Assembly (NCBI RefSeq): GCF_900637205.1
Contig: NZ_LR134355.1
Coordinates: 2,418,001 to 2,482,000, forward strand
Length of the DNA: 64,000 bases
Reading direction: 5' to 3'
Source: Mycolicibacterium chitae
GTDB lineage: Bacteria; Actinomycetota; Actinomycetes; Mycobacteriales; Mycobacteriaceae
In this document: piece by piece, positions 22,721 to 31,555 of the stretch
Numbering within the stretch: the stretch's first letter is position 1
How the letters are laid out: every line of letters begins with the position of its first letter
Position numbers and translations under genes: made by a program
Notes under the pieces: generated by a model
The model's database searches: none
Seen by the model: only the letters and a program-made list of their open reading frames with translations
What the model was told of the DNA's origin: nothing

Positions 22721-22778
22721 GTTCACCCCTCTCCCGCGGTCTGGGGATCGACCGCGATGCCGCCGGGCGGCTGCCGAC

Positions 22779-22797
22779 TAAGGGTAGCCTCACCGAT
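22779..22797. promoter_or_regulatory. IdeR-like iron box before irtA
   Basis: Fourteen of 19 positions match the IdeR/DtxR consensus TTAGGTTAGCCTAACCTAA, including an unbroken TAGCCT core. It lies about 59 bp upstream of the irtA ATG, a normal place for repression by iron-loaded IdeR. Confidence 0.6.
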
Positions 22798-22825
22798 GGC
22801 GGCGCGGCGGTGTAGGTTCCTCGGC

Positions 22826-24486
22826 TCAGGCCGACAGCCTGCAGGCGCAGGACGCCCGGACCGGGACGTCTGCGCGGGCCGCGGCGAGCGCGAGCTGACG
22901 TTCGATGATGGCCGCCTCGCCGGCGCGGCCGAGGCGCTGCAGGCACTCGTGGTAGCCGTGCAGGCTCCACAGGTTGTTCGGATGCTGGCAGCAGCGGTTC
23001 AACGTCGGGTCCAGGCCCAGGTCGGCCTCGTAGACCCGGGCGGCCTCGGTGACGTGCTCCTGCTCGAGCAGCAGCGCGCCGTAGGCGTGCCGGGTCGGCT
23101 GCATCCAGCCCCACGGCTCGTCGTAGGGCAGCCCGTCGTCCAGCGCGATGGCGCGGCGCAGGTGCGCGAACGCCGCGTCGAATCTGCCCGCCCGATAGTC
23201 GATCTCACCGTCGAGCATGGCGGCGGCCACCGCCAGATGTCGCGGCTGGTGTTGTTGAACAGGTAGCGGGACTCCGGGACCCTCCGGCAGGCCGCGGCGA
23301 ACCGCTCCCGCTGCTGTTCGGCCTCGGCCAGCCGGCCCTTCGCCGCGTAGGCGACGCCCTTGCCGTAGTGCCAGGTGGCCGTCGTCGTGCAGTACAGCGC
23401 GGGATCGGCGGGCAGCGGCGCAGCGATCAGGTCGTCCCAGCGGCCGAAGCGCACCAGCACGTGCACCCGCAGGGGAACGAACGCCTCCAGCCAGTCGGCC
23501 ATCGGCGGGGACTCGATCGACAGCAATTCCGGCGTCAGCTGCGCAGCCAGGTCGTCGGCGGCCTGCAGCGCGATGCGCGATTGCCCGCTGAACATCGCGG
23601 AATACACCACGAAGTGCAGGTTGTGGGCGCGGTAGAGCGAATAGAAGTTCAGCGGTCCGGAGCGTTCGACGAACTTGCGGTCCGCCGCCTCGGCGGCCAG
23701 GTTGGCTTCCACGGCGCTGTGATAGTCGCCGCACAGCACGTCCAGGTGGCTGGGCATGTGTCGCAGGTGGCCGGCGTCGGGTACCAGGTCGCGGAGCAGA
23801 TCGGCGGCCGGTAGCGCGGCCTCGGGCCGCGCCGACATCTCCATCGTGTGGATGTAGAGGTGCAGCGCCCCGGGATGGACGCGCCCGGCCTCGGTGCTCA
23901 GCGCGTCTTCGAGCAGCCGCTGCGCTTGTCGCACAAGCGATCCCGGTGCGGGTTCGCCGGTGGCGGTGTCCCACAGCGCCCAGGCCGTGACGTTGACCAG
24001 TGCGTCGGCGGCCAGGGCCTGGATGTCGATGTCGTCGGGATGGGCGGCGGCCAGCTCCGCCATCGCCTCGGCGTAGGCGCGGCCTCCGGCGGCCAGCGGG
24101 TCGAGGTCGTCGGCATCGTCGGTCGGGAAGCGACGGGCCAGCGCGGTGATCAGCGCGTGCTCGACCGGGCTCGCGCGGCCCCGGGCGGCCAGGTCCAGCT
24201 CCCGGCGGGCGCGCGCCAGCGAGGCGGTGCGGTCCGCGGGATCGAAGGCGTCCCAGGCCTTGTTGTAGTTCGGCCCGACCGCATACGCGATGCCCCAGCG
24301 CGCCGCCGCCAACTCGGGGTCGGCCGTGAGCGCCCGCTCGAAGCAGTCGATGGCCTCCTGGTGGTTGAACGCATACGCCCAAACCAGCCCGCGGTCGAAC
24401 CACAGCTGGGCCTGCTCGGATGCGGTGTCGACCGCACGGTGGTGCGCACCGAGGTCGTAGTAGGGCTGCGGGCCGGTGCTCCTCAC
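22826..24486 (-). pseudogene. TPR-repeat protein gene interrupted by a -1 frameshift
   Basis: Two overlapping minus-strand frames together encode one tetratricopeptide-rich protein of about 553 residues. The first frame runs from ATG at 24486 (YDLGAHHRAVDTAS, then WFDRGLVWAYAFNHQEAIDCFERAL, a clear TPR) to about 23236. The second carries the rest (LAVAAAMLDGEIDYRAGRFDAAFAHLRRAI to the stop at 22826). At 23235-23236 the reading changes: FNNTSRDI is followed by WRWPPP in frame one and by LAVAAAML in frame two, exactly what loss of one T (coding strand) produces. As written, the first frame stops at 22999 after about 80 nonsense residues. It could be a real mutation or an assembly error. The intact protein resembles cytosolic TPR scaffold proteins of unknown role. 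Confidence 0.8.
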
Positions 24487-24527
24487 GCCTGCTCACGCTA
24501 CGCCGACCGGGGCTATCCAGTGCGCCC

Positions 24528-26537
24528 TCAGGACAATTCGGCGACGGTCAACAGGTGCCGGGTGATGGTCTCGGTCTCGGCCACCAGGACGCGTTGGGCG
24601 GTGTCCTGCTTGCCCAGCCGGGCCGCGGCCTGGCGCAGCTGCGCGTCGGCCTCGGCCAGGTGGCGGGCGTCGATGGTCCACATCTGCCCGGCGCTGGGCA
24701 GTTCGCCCTGCAGCGCGTCCACGTAATCGTCGACGGCGACGACGAAGCGCGGGTCCAGCGTGCTGTGGTGGACGGCGGGCAGCTGGGCCTCGAGGGCGGC
24801 GCAGGCGCCGGTGATGGCGTTGAGCGCGGCCCGGTAGGCGGTCAGCCAGTGGCGCACCTCGGCCATGTCGGCGCGCACGCCGCTGCCGGCGGCCTCGAAC
24901 GCCGAGCGCGCCCGGGTGGTGCGCTGCCACACCGCGCTCAACGTGACCTCGGGCTGGTCCAGCGGATGCGCGAAGGCGCGGACAACGGTTGCCGCGTAAT
25001 CGCTTTCGGCGCGTAACAACTCGCCCGCGCGCTGACGAAGCCGGACCAGGGTGCGGTCGGGCAGCAGCACGTGGCAGGTCACCGCGAGGCCGCCGCCGAC
25101 CACGGTGGCCACCACGCGCTGGCCCATGGCGGCGCTGTCGGTCGTGCCGGCCATGTCGATGAGGAGGATGATGCCGCCGGCCAGCGCCGCGTACAGCGGT
25201 ACGGGGCCGTAGGACGCCACCGCGTACGCCAGCGCGAGCAGCGCCACGGCCACCGTCACGGCCACCATGCCCGTCGGCTGCCACAACACGGTGACGAGGC
25301 TGGCCGCCACGACACCGATGGTGACGCCGGCGATGCGGGATACGCAGCGGGTGTAGGTGTGCGCGGTCTCCGGGCGCAACACCAGCAACGCGGTCAGGGC
25401 CACCCAGTAGCCCTGCGGCGTCTCGGTGAGTCGGGCGATGAGCAGGCCGGCGACCACGGCGGCGGTCACCCGCAGCGCATGCCGCAGGATGGGGGAGTCG
25501 CCGTTGCACTGCGCGGCGATGGTGGCCCGGGCCGCGCGCAGGTGACCTCGCAGGCCGCCCTGCGGATCCTGCTCGGTGCCCCGCGCGGCCGGCCAGCCGG
25601 GGAGTTGCAGCGCACCGGCTTTGGCGATCTGGGTGTGCAGGCGCTGGGCCGCCGTCGCGGCCGACCCGCTCAGCGCCGCGGCGCAGTCTTCGGCGCGGCG
25701 CAACGCAATCGTGGCGTCCACGGGCGCGGCGGGCCCACCCGCGCCGATGGCGGCCAGCGCGTCGGCACTGGCCAGCAGCACCTCGCGGACCTCGGGCTCG
25801 TCGGCGTCGGCGCGCAGCGCGTTCAGCGTCATCGCGATGCGTTCGGGCAGTGCGTGGCTCCCCCGGAACGCGGGCGGGCGCCGACGGGTGTGCCGGTCGG
25901 TGGCGTGGACGGCCTCCCGCAGGTCCATCAGCGGGGTGGGGTCCCAGGAGGCGGCGGGGTTCAGGGCGAGTTTGCGTGCCGTGGTGGCGACCCAGCCGTA
26001 GGCGTCGGCCAGCGCGGACCGCTGCGCCACCCAGCGCTGCCGCGGCCAGACCGCGACCAGGAGCACCTGCAGCCCTCCGCCGAGGACCGCCAGGGCCGCC
26101 GCCGCCAGGGCCGAACCCAGCGCCGCCGACCAGCCGGCGGGGGTGGGCGGGGCGGTGACCATCAGCGCGGCGCCGGCCGCGGCGGCCAACCCGGCCGGCG
26201 AACTGAGCGCCCAGAACAGACCGGTGCCCAGCGTCCAGACTCCGACGACGGGCACGTACAACCAGGTGTGCGGCGAGGTCAGATGCCCGAGGAACGTCGC
26301 CACGCCCAGGCCCAGCACCACGGCGCACAACATCGGGAGTAGTCGACGGATCGCGCTGTCCTGCAGGGCGGTGGCGCCGACGACCGCGGCGCTGCCCGCC
26401 GCCGCGACCGCCGCCGCGGGCGAGGCCCACTGCAGCGCAATGGCGCCGATCAGCAACACCGGAAGCAGACTGCGGGCCACTTCGCCGACGTACGGCCACG
26501 AATGGGGTACGGCGAGGCCCCTGAACATGGCTGCCAT
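24528..26537 (-). CDS. FUSC-family (YccS/aromatic-acid exporter-like) membrane protein
   Basis: The 669-residue protein has two sets of hydrophobic helices (about 15-165 and 355-490) separated by hydrophilic helical stretches, with a soluble tail at the C terminus. The second set contains RHALRVTAAVVAGLLIARL, GYWVALTALLVLRPE and TYTRCVSRIAGVTIGV. This is the FUSC-like (fusaric-acid resistance) layout seen in YccS and PET aromatic-acid permeases, which are thought to export small organic acids. ATG at 26537 (MAAMFRG) or 26528 may be the start; the longer frame has no such hydrophobic start. It is divergent from the EthD-like gene, with start codons only about 25 bp apart. Confidence 0.82.
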   Translation of the reverse strand: MAAMFRGLAVPHSWPYVGEVARSLLPVLLIGAIALQWASPAAAVAAAGSAAVVGATALQDSAIRRLLPMLCAVVLGLGVATFLGHLTSPHTWLYVPVVGVWTLGTGLFWALSSPAGLAAAAGAALMVTAPPTPAGWSAALGSALAAAALAVLGGGLQVLLVAVWPRQRWVAQRSALADAYGWVATTARKLALNPAASWDPTPLMDLREAVHATDRHTRRRPPAFRGSHALPERIAMTLNALRADADEPEVREVLLASADALAAIGAGGPAAPVDATIALRRAEDCAAALSGSAATAAQRLHTQIAKAGALQLPGWPAARGTEQDPQGGLRGHLRAARATIAAQCNGDSPILRHALRVTAAVVAGLLIARLTETPQGYWVALTALLVLRPETAHTYTRCVSRIAGVTIGVVAASLVTVLWQPTGMVAVTVAVALLALAYAVASYGPVPLYAALAGGIILLIDMAGTTDSAAMGQRVVATVVGGGLAVTCHVLLPDRTLVRLRQRAGELLRAESDYAATVVRAFAHPLDQPEVTLSAVWQRTTRARSAFEAAGSGVRADMAEVRHWLTAYRAALNAITGACAALEAQLPAVHHSTLDPRFVVAVDDYVDALQGELPSAGQMWTIDARHLAEADAQLRQAAARLGKQDTAQRVLVAETETITRHLLTVAELS

Positions 26538-26562
26538 TATGCCGCTCGGTAGGTTCGCGATC

Positions 26563-27270
26563 GTGGAGAAGGTGATCCTCGTGGCGCGCGCCGCCGTCGC
26601 GGACGACTCCTGGTGCGCGCGCCTGCGCGGCCCGGTCGCCGAGGAACTGCTGGATCTGGGTCTGCCCGGACTTGCCGTGAACGTCAAGGATTCCGCGGTG
26701 CGCGAGTCCCTGATGACGCTGACCACCCTGGATCCGCCGGTCGCGGCGGTGCTGAGCCTGTGGACCGATCAGCATTACGGACCGCAGGTCGACGCCGCGC
26801 TGCAGCGGCTGGCGCGCGAATCCGACACTGTCGCGGGCTATCTGGTCACCGAGTCGGTGCCGCTGCGCGCTCCGGAAATTGAATTGGGGGCCCGCACACC
26901 GGGTTTGGCCAATGTCGCGCTGCTGCGTCGGCCGCCCGAACTCGACGAGCCGACCTGGCGCACCCGCTGGCATCGCGACCACACCGCGGTGGCCCTCGAG
27001 ACCCAGACGACCTTCGGCTACACGCAGAACGCCGTCGTGCGGGCGCTGAGTCCGGACGCGCCCGCGGTGGACGCCATCGTCGAGGAACTGTTTCCCGACG
27101 CCGCGGTCACCGACATCAAGGCGTTCTTCGGCGCGGCCGACGACGCCGATCTCGCCGAACGTATCGAGCGCATGGTGGCCAGCACGTCGGCCTTCGGCGC
27201 GAACCGCGACGTCGACACCGTGCCGACGAGTCGCTATGTGTTGCGTTCCCCGTGGCGGGCCGCTCGGTAG
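26563..27270 (+). CDS. EthD-like (dimeric alpha-beta barrel) protein
   Basis: The 235-residue protein contains two related halves with the EthD-type pattern: a beta strand, LWTDQHYGPQV, and later RTRWHRDHTAVALETQTTFGYTQNAVVRAL. The arrangement is typical of EthD/REDY-like ferredoxin-fold proteins of P450 or polyketide-type pathways. No catalytic mechanism can be deduced. I took GTG at 26563 (VEKVILVA) because GGTAGG lies nine bases upstream; an in-frame ATG at 26539 is possible. An enoyl-CoA hydratase follows 11 bp later on the same strand, suggesting joint expression. Confidence 0.65.
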   Translation: MEKVILVARAAVADDSWCARLRGPVAEELLDLGLPGLAVNVKDSAVRESLMTLTTLDPPVAAVLSLWTDQHYGPQVDAALQRLARESDTVAGYLVTESVPLRAPEIELGARTPGLANVALLRRPPELDEPTWRTRWHRDHTAVALETQTTFGYTQNAVVRALSPDAPAVDAIVEELFPDAAVTDIKAFFGAADDADLAERIERMVASTSAFGANRDVDTVPTSRYVLRSPWRAAR

Positions 27271-27281
27271 GCTCTGCGCTC

Positions 27282-28037
27282 GTGACGCTGACGATCACCG
27301 ACGACAACCGGGTCCGCACGCTGACGCTGAATCGGCTGGAGGCGCTGAACGCGTTCGACGAGGCGTTGTACGACGCCACCACGGACGCGCTGCGGGCGGC
27401 CGCCGACGATGCCGAGGTCTCGGTGTTGCTGCTGACCGGCACCGGGCGCTCGTTCAGCGCGGGTACCGACCTGGCCGAGATGCAGGCGATGGTCACCGAT
27501 CCGGATTTCACCCCCGGCAAGCACGGCTTCATCGGACTGGTCGATGCGCTCGCCGAGTTCCCCAAGCCGCTGATCTGTGCGGTCAACGGCTTTGGAATCG
27601 GTATCGGCGCAACGATTCTGGGTTTCGCCGATCTGGCCTTCATGGCCACCACGGCGCGGCTGAAGTGTCCGTTCACCAGCCTGGGGGTGGCCCCGGAGGC
27701 GGCGTCGTCGTATCTGCTGCCGCAGTTGATCGGCCGGCAGAACGCGGCCTGGGTGCTGATGTCCTCGGAGTGGATCGGCGCGCAAGAGGCCCGGGAGATG
27801 GGCCTGGTGTGGAAGGTCTGCGAACCCGACGACCTGTTACCGGAGGCGCGCCGCCACGCCGAGGTGCTCGCGTCGCGTCCGCTGAGCAGCCTGATGGCCG
27901 TCAAGCGCACGATGACCGCGCCGCTCGTCGCGGAGGTGGCGGCGGCGCGCAACCGGGAGAACGCATGCTTCGCGGAGTTGATGGGTGGGGCCGCCAACGC
28001 GAGCGCGCTGGCCGATTTCAATCAGGCAAAAAGTTAG
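27282..28037 (+). CDS. Enoyl-CoA hydratase/isomerase family protein
   Basis: The 251-residue protein is a crotonase-fold enzyme: LTLNRLEALNAF, the oxyanion-hole strand RSFSAGTDLAEM, and the second oxyanion loop AVNGFGIGIGATI. In hydratases the glutamate pair lies near this loop and in SLGVAPEAASS; here Glu in APEAA can serve as one of the acids. It probably acts on an enoyl-CoA in fatty-acid or lipid breakdown. GTG at 27282 was chosen since the protein then begins at the first beta strand. Its stop overlaps the end of the convergent bfd gene by four bases. Confidence 0.88.
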   Translation: MTLTITDDNRVRTLTLNRLEALNAFDEALYDATTDALRAAADDAEVSVLLLTGTGRSFSAGTDLAEMQAMVTDPDFTPGKHGFIGLVDALAEFPKPLICAVNGFGIGIGATILGFADLAFMATTARLKCPFTSLGVAPEAASSYLLPQLIGRQNAAWVLMSSEWIGAQEAREMGLVWKVCEPDDLLPEARRHAEVLASRPLSSLMAVKRTMTAPLVAEVAAARNRENACFAELMGGAANASALADFNQAKS

Positions 28038-28222
28038 CTGGCGGCGACGCTGTTGACCTTGGCCGACTCGGCCTCGATGATCGCGCGGACGGTCCGACGG
28101 CAGCGTCCGCAGTCCGTACCGGCCCCGCACGCGACCGCGACCTGCTTGGATGTGCAGGCCCCGCGGGCCACGGCGTCGGCGACTTCGTGGCTGGTAGCGC
28201 CGGTGCAGAGGCAGACGAACAT
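28034..28222 (-). CDS. bfd: Bacterioferritin-associated ferredoxin (Bfd)
   Basis: This 62-residue protein has the [2Fe-2S] ligand pattern of Bfd: CLC near the N terminus (Cys4, Cys6) and CGAGTDCGRC in the middle (Cys32, Cys38, Cys41). Bfd passes electrons to the heme of bacterioferritin so that stored iron can be released. It lies divergently from bfrA across a region with IdeR-like boxes, so the storage protein and its reductase-coupled partner are probably controlled together by iron. It ends inside the last codons of the enoyl-CoA hydratase gene. Confidence 0.88.
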   Translation of the reverse strand: MFVCLCTGATSHEVADAVARGACTSKQVAVACGAGTDCGRCRRTVRAIIEAESAKVNSVAAS

Positions 28223-28266
28223 CGACGTTGCCTCCTTGCTGAAATCGATGACCGCGAACTTCGCGA

Positions 28267-28285
28267 TTAGTGGAGTCTAACCTAA
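28267..28285. promoter_or_regulatory. IdeR-like iron box 1 between bfd and bfrA
   Basis: Fifteen of 19 bases match the TTAGGTTAGGCTAACCTAA consensus, with a perfect right half CTAACCTAA. It is 45 bp from the bfd start and 197 bp from bfrA. In M. tuberculosis bfrA is activated by IdeR through tandem boxes. Confidence 0.6.
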
Positions 28286-28319
28286 CTTCTGCGCTATTGT
28301 TAGGCCTACCTACCTTCAC

Positions 28320-28338
28320 ATATGTGAGGCTTACCTAC
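28320..28338. promoter_or_regulatory. IdeR-like iron box 2 between bfd and bfrA
   Basis: Fourteen of 19 bases match the IdeR consensus (TGAGGCTTACCTAC core). A weaker TTAGG half-site at 28300-28316 lies between this box and box 1, so the region holds two or three adjacent sites spaced about 50 bp over the divergent promoters. Confidence 0.5.
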
Positions 28339-28481
28339 CCGGCGCCGTTTGCGGTGGCGGTGTGTTTTGGCGTGTTTTCTCACCCGAAGTGGGCTAGATT
28401 CAAGACACGCAGTCGCGACGTCCAGCCCACGTCGCCTGCGGTTTCGACTCCCTAGACAGCCCCCTGGTGTGAGGAGAACCA

Positions 28482-28961
28482 ATGCAAGGCGATCCAGAAG
28501 TGCTCAAGTTGCTCAACGAGCAGCTTTCGAGCGAATTGACGGCCATCAACCAGTACTTTCTGCACTCCAAGATGCAGGACAACTGGGGCTTCACCGAACT
28601 GGCGGCGCACACCCGTGCCGAGTCCTTCGACGAGATGCGGCACGCCGAGGCCATCACCGACCGAATCCTGCTGCTCGACGGCCTGCCGAACTATCAGCGG
28701 CTGTTCTCGCTGCGGGTCGGCCAGACGCTGCGCGAACAGTTCGAGGCGGACCTGGCCATCGAGTACGAGGTGCTCGAACGGCTCCGGCCCGGCGTGATCA
28801 TGTGCCGGGAGAAGCGGGACAGCACCAGTGCGGCGCTGCTGGAAGGCATCATCGCCGACGAGGAGTCGCACATCGACTACCTCGAGACGCAGCTGGAGCT
28901 GATGGACAAGCTCGGCGAGGAGCTCTACTCGGCGCAGTGCGTGTCGCGGCCGCCGAGCTGA
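28482..28961 (+). CDS. bfrA: Bacterioferritin BfrA
   Basis: This 159-residue protein is the heme-containing ferritin that oxidises Fe(II) and stores it as a mineral core in a 24-mer. Every ferroxidase ligand is in place (Glu18, Glu51, His54, Glu94, Glu127, His130), and Met52 is the axial heme ligand shared between subunits. A GGAGAA ribosome-binding site precedes the ATG. The length and synteny with the following MFS gene match Rv1876-Rv1877. Iron-box sequences upstream support IdeR control. Confidence 0.97.
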   Translation: MQGDPEVLKLLNEQLSSELTAINQYFLHSKMQDNWGFTELAAHTRAESFDEMRHAEAITDRILLLDGLPNYQRLFSLRVGQTLREQFEADLAIEYEVLERLRPGVIMCREKRDSTSAALLEGIIADEESHIDYLETQLELMDKLGEELYSAQCVSRPPS

Positions 28962-28962
28962 T

Positions 28963-29001
28963 CCGGCCAATTCGCATAGCTCTGCTAACAAAATTGGCCG
29001 G
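28963..29001. promoter_or_regulatory. 10-bp inverted repeat between bfrA and the MFS gene
   Basis: CCGGCCAATT at 28963-28972 is repeated in inverted orientation at 28992-29001, with a 19-base loop. A second, 7-bp repeat CGGGGTG/CACCCCG (28999-29005 and 29012-29018) abuts the start codon at 29020. This could be the bfrA terminator, an operator for the transporter, or both. Confidence 0.45.
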
Positions 29002-29019
29002 GGTGCCGATACACCCCGC

Positions 29020-31011
29020 ATGACCAGTTCCGCGCGCCGCAACCTGATCTTCGTCGCGGTCCTGCTGGGCATGCTGCTCGCGGCGTTGGACCAGACCATC
29101 GTCGCGACCACGCTGCCGACGGTGGTCGCCGACCTCGGCGGCGCCGGCCACCAGGCGTGGGTGGTCACCAGCTACCTGCTGGCCTCCACGATCGCCACCG
29201 CCGTCGTCGGCAAGCTCGGCGACCTGTTCGGCCGCAAGGCCGTCTTCCAGGTGTCGGTGGTCATCTTCCTGGCCGGCTCGATCCTGTGCGCGCTGGCCGG
29301 GTCGATGGGCGCGCTGGTGGCCGCGCGTGCGGTGCAGGGCATCGGCGGCGGCGCGATCATGGTCACCGCCATGGCGGTGATCGGCGAGGTGATCCCGCTG
29401 CGCGAGCGCGGCCGCTACCAGGGCGCCCTCGGTGCGGTGTTCGGCGTGACCACCGTCATCGGGCCCCTGCTCGGGGGATTCTTCACCGACCACATGACGT
29501 GGCGCTGGGCGTTCTGGATCAACCTGCCGGTGGCGGTGCTGGTGTTCGCGGTCGCGGCGGTGGCCATCCCGGCTCTCGGCGAGAAGTCCCGCCCGCGGAT
29601 CGACTACGCCGGCATCGTGCTGGTGGGTCTGGGCGCCTCGGGCCTGACGCTGGCCACCAGCTGGGGTGGCGGTGAGTACGCCTGGTCCTCGCCGATGATC
29701 ATCGGCCTGTTTGTCGGTTCGGCCGTGGCGCTGGTCGCATTCGTGGTGGTCGAACTGCGCGCCACGGAACCCATCCTGCCGATGCGGCTGTTCGCCAACC
29801 CGGTGTTCACCGTCTGCTGCGTCCTGGCGTTCATCGTCGGCTTCGCCATGCTCGGCGCGATGACGTTCCTGCCCACCTACATGCAGTTCGTCGACGGGGT
29901 GTCGGCCACCGAGTCCGGTCTGCGCACGCTGCCCATGGTGGTCGGTCTGCTGATCACGTCGATCGGCAGCGGCTCACTGGTGGGGCGCACCGGCCGCTAC
30001 AAGATCTTCCCGGTGCTGGGCACGGCCATCATGGCGGTCGGCTTCTTCCTGCTGTCGCGGATGAACGTCGAGACCCCGCTGTGGCGCGAGGCGCTGTACC
30101 TATTCGTGCTGGGTACCGGGATCGGCATGTGCATGCAGGTGCTGGTCCTGACGGTGCAGAACACCACCGACCTCGCCGACCTCGGCGTCGCGACCTCCGG
30201 CGTCACGTTCTTCCGGGCCATCGGCAGCTCGTTCGGCGCGGCGATCTTCGGGTCGCTGTTCGCCAACTTCCTGGCCGCCCGCATCCCCGCCGCGTTGGCC
30301 GCCTCCGGGGCCCCGCCGGAGGCCGCCGAATCCCCGCAGGCGCTGCATCGGCTCTCGGCCGAGATGGCCCGGCCGATCGTCGACGCCTATTCCGAATCGT
30401 TGGGCACCGTGTTCCTGTTCGCGGTGCCGGTGGCGGTGCTCGGTTTCGTGGTCTCGCTGTTCCTGAAGGAGGTGCCGCTGCGCGAGACCGAGGCCGCCGC
30501 GGCGGGCGATCTGGGCGAGGGCTTCGGCATGCCCGGCGCCGAATCGGGGGAGAAGATCCTCGAGGTCGCCATCGGCCGGTTGTTCCGGGATGCGCCGGAG
30601 ATCCGGCTGCGGTATCTGGCCGCGGCGCACCGCTGGGATCTGGACGTGCCGCAGCTGTGGGCGTTGCTGCAGGTCTATCGGCACCAGCAGGTCTACGGTT
30701 CGGCGGAGCTGACCCGGATCGGCGAGCGACTGCGGGTGCCCCGGGAGGTGCTCGAGCCGACGTTCGACGCGCTCGTCGACCGGGGCTGCGTGCGGCGCGC
30801 CGGCGAGGAACTGATGCTGACCCCGGCCGGGGTCGACCGGGTCGACGCGGTGTCGTCGGCCATCGTCGAGCAGATCGTGGCCAAGCTGGCCACCTCGTCG
30901 TCCTTCGACGGCCGCCCCGACCGCCAGCAGGTCACTGCGGCGCTGGACCGCATCGCGCACCGCATGCTGGTGCAGCGGGACTGGTACGACGCCGCGGCCG
31001 CAAAAAACTAG
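29020..31011 (+). CDS. DHA2/EmrB-type MFS drug exporter with C-terminal winged-helix domain (Rv1877-like)
   Basis: The first 485 or so residues form a 14-helix DHA2 major-facilitator transporter: LDQTIVATTLPTVVADLG, GKLGDLFGRK and the motif C GAVFGVTTVIGPLLGG are all typical of proton-driven multidrug export. Residues of about 490-663 are cytosolic. They contain YGSAELTRIGERLRVPREVLEPTFDALVDRGCVRR followed by a strand pair, which looks like a winged-helix domain. M. tuberculosis Rv1877 sits in the same place after bfrA. The substrate and the purpose of the soluble tail are unknown. Confidence 0.9.
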   Translation: MTSSARRNLIFVAVLLGMLLAALDQTIVATTLPTVVADLGGAGHQAWVVTSYLLASTIATAVVGKLGDLFGRKAVFQVSVVIFLAGSILCALAGSMGALVAARAVQGIGGGAIMVTAMAVIGEVIPLRERGRYQGALGAVFGVTTVIGPLLGGFFTDHMTWRWAFWINLPVAVLVFAVAAVAIPALGEKSRPRIDYAGIVLVGLGASGLTLATSWGGGEYAWSSPMIIGLFVGSAVALVAFVVVELRATEPILPMRLFANPVFTVCCVLAFIVGFAMLGAMTFLPTYMQFVDGVSATESGLRTLPMVVGLLITSIGSGSLVGRTGRYKIFPVLGTAIMAVGFFLLSRMNVETPLWREALYLFVLGTGIGMCMQVLVLTVQNTTDLADLGVATSGVTFFRAIGSSFGAAIFGSLFANFLAARIPAALAASGAPPEAAESPQALHRLSAEMARPIVDAYSESLGTVFLFAVPVAVLGFVVSLFLKEVPLRETEAAAAGDLGEGFGMPGAESGEKILEVAIGRLFRDAPEIRLRYLAAAHRWDLDVPQLWALLQVYRHQQVYGSAELTRIGERLRVPREVLEPTFDALVDRGCVRRAGEELMLTPAGVDRVDAVSSAIVEQIVAKLATSSSFDGRPDRQQVTAALDRIAHRMLVQRDWYDAAAAKN

Positions 31012-31022
31012 AACACGTTCCA
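31009..31022. promoter_or_regulatory. KstR-type operator before the AhpD-like gene
   Basis: TAGAACACGTTCCA matches the KstR pattern TNNAACNNGTTNNA at all fixed positions. It overlaps the stop codon of the upstream transporter gene and lies about 32 bp before the ATG at 31054. Confidence 0.7.
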
Positions 31023-31053
31023 ATGGTGTCGCCGCGCGCGTAGCATCGCGCCC

Positions 31054-31548
31054 ATGAGCCGAATCGGAGACTTTCCCGACGACGACGTCGCGGGCTGGCT
31101 GCTCAAATCGCCGGACATCGGGGGCGCGATGGCCGGCTTCACCCACGCCGTCTACAACCAGAACCGGTTGCCGATGCGGGTTCGCGAGTTGGCACGCATC
31201 GTGATCGCGCACGCCAACGAGTGCGCGGTGTGCATCAACACCCGCGACGCCGACGGTGCGGCCGCCGGCGTGGACGAGGAACTCTACGACCACGCGCACG
31301 AGTGGCGCACCTGGTCGGGGTACAGCGAACAGGAGCGCATCGCCGCCGAATTCGCCCACCGGTTTGCCACCGGGCACACCGAACTGCGCGACGACGAGGA
31401 CTTCTGGGCCCGCGCCGCCGAGCACTACTCCGACGAACTGCTGACCGACCTGGCGCTGTCCTGCGCGATGTGGGTCGGCATGGGGCGGATGTTGCGCACC
31501 CTCGACATCGGCCAGACCTGCGCGCTGACCATCCCGGCGCGGGCCTGA
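31054..31548 (+). CDS. AhpD-like carboxymuconolactone-decarboxylase family protein
   Basis: The 164-residue protein has the AhpD-like fold: MRVRELARIVIAHANECAVCINTRDADG with a redox CAVC pair (Cys56 and Cys59 by my count), followed by the helix that in family members carries the catalytic His region. Members act as peroxidase-coupled thiol redox proteins or gamma-carboxymuconolactone decarboxylases. A perfect KstR-type operator is located just upstream, so it may belong to the steroid-catabolism regulon. It is followed, in opposite orientation, by a hydrolase-fold gene. Confidence 0.8.
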   Translation: MSRIGDFPDDDVAGWLLKSPDIGGAMAGFTHAVYNQNRLPMRVRELARIVIAHANECAVCINTRDADGAAAGVDEELYDHAHEWRTWSGYSEQERIAAEFAHRFATGHTELRDDEDFWARAAEHYSDELLTDLALSCAMWVGMGRMLRTLDIGQTCALTIPARA

Positions 31549-31555
31549 CGGAGCT

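Noticed and set aside
18381..23114. 1577-codon minus-strand frame joining irtB to upstream sequence
   Set aside because: Only its 3' part, from 20126, is irtB; the rest runs out of frame over irtA, which has a better start and motifs.
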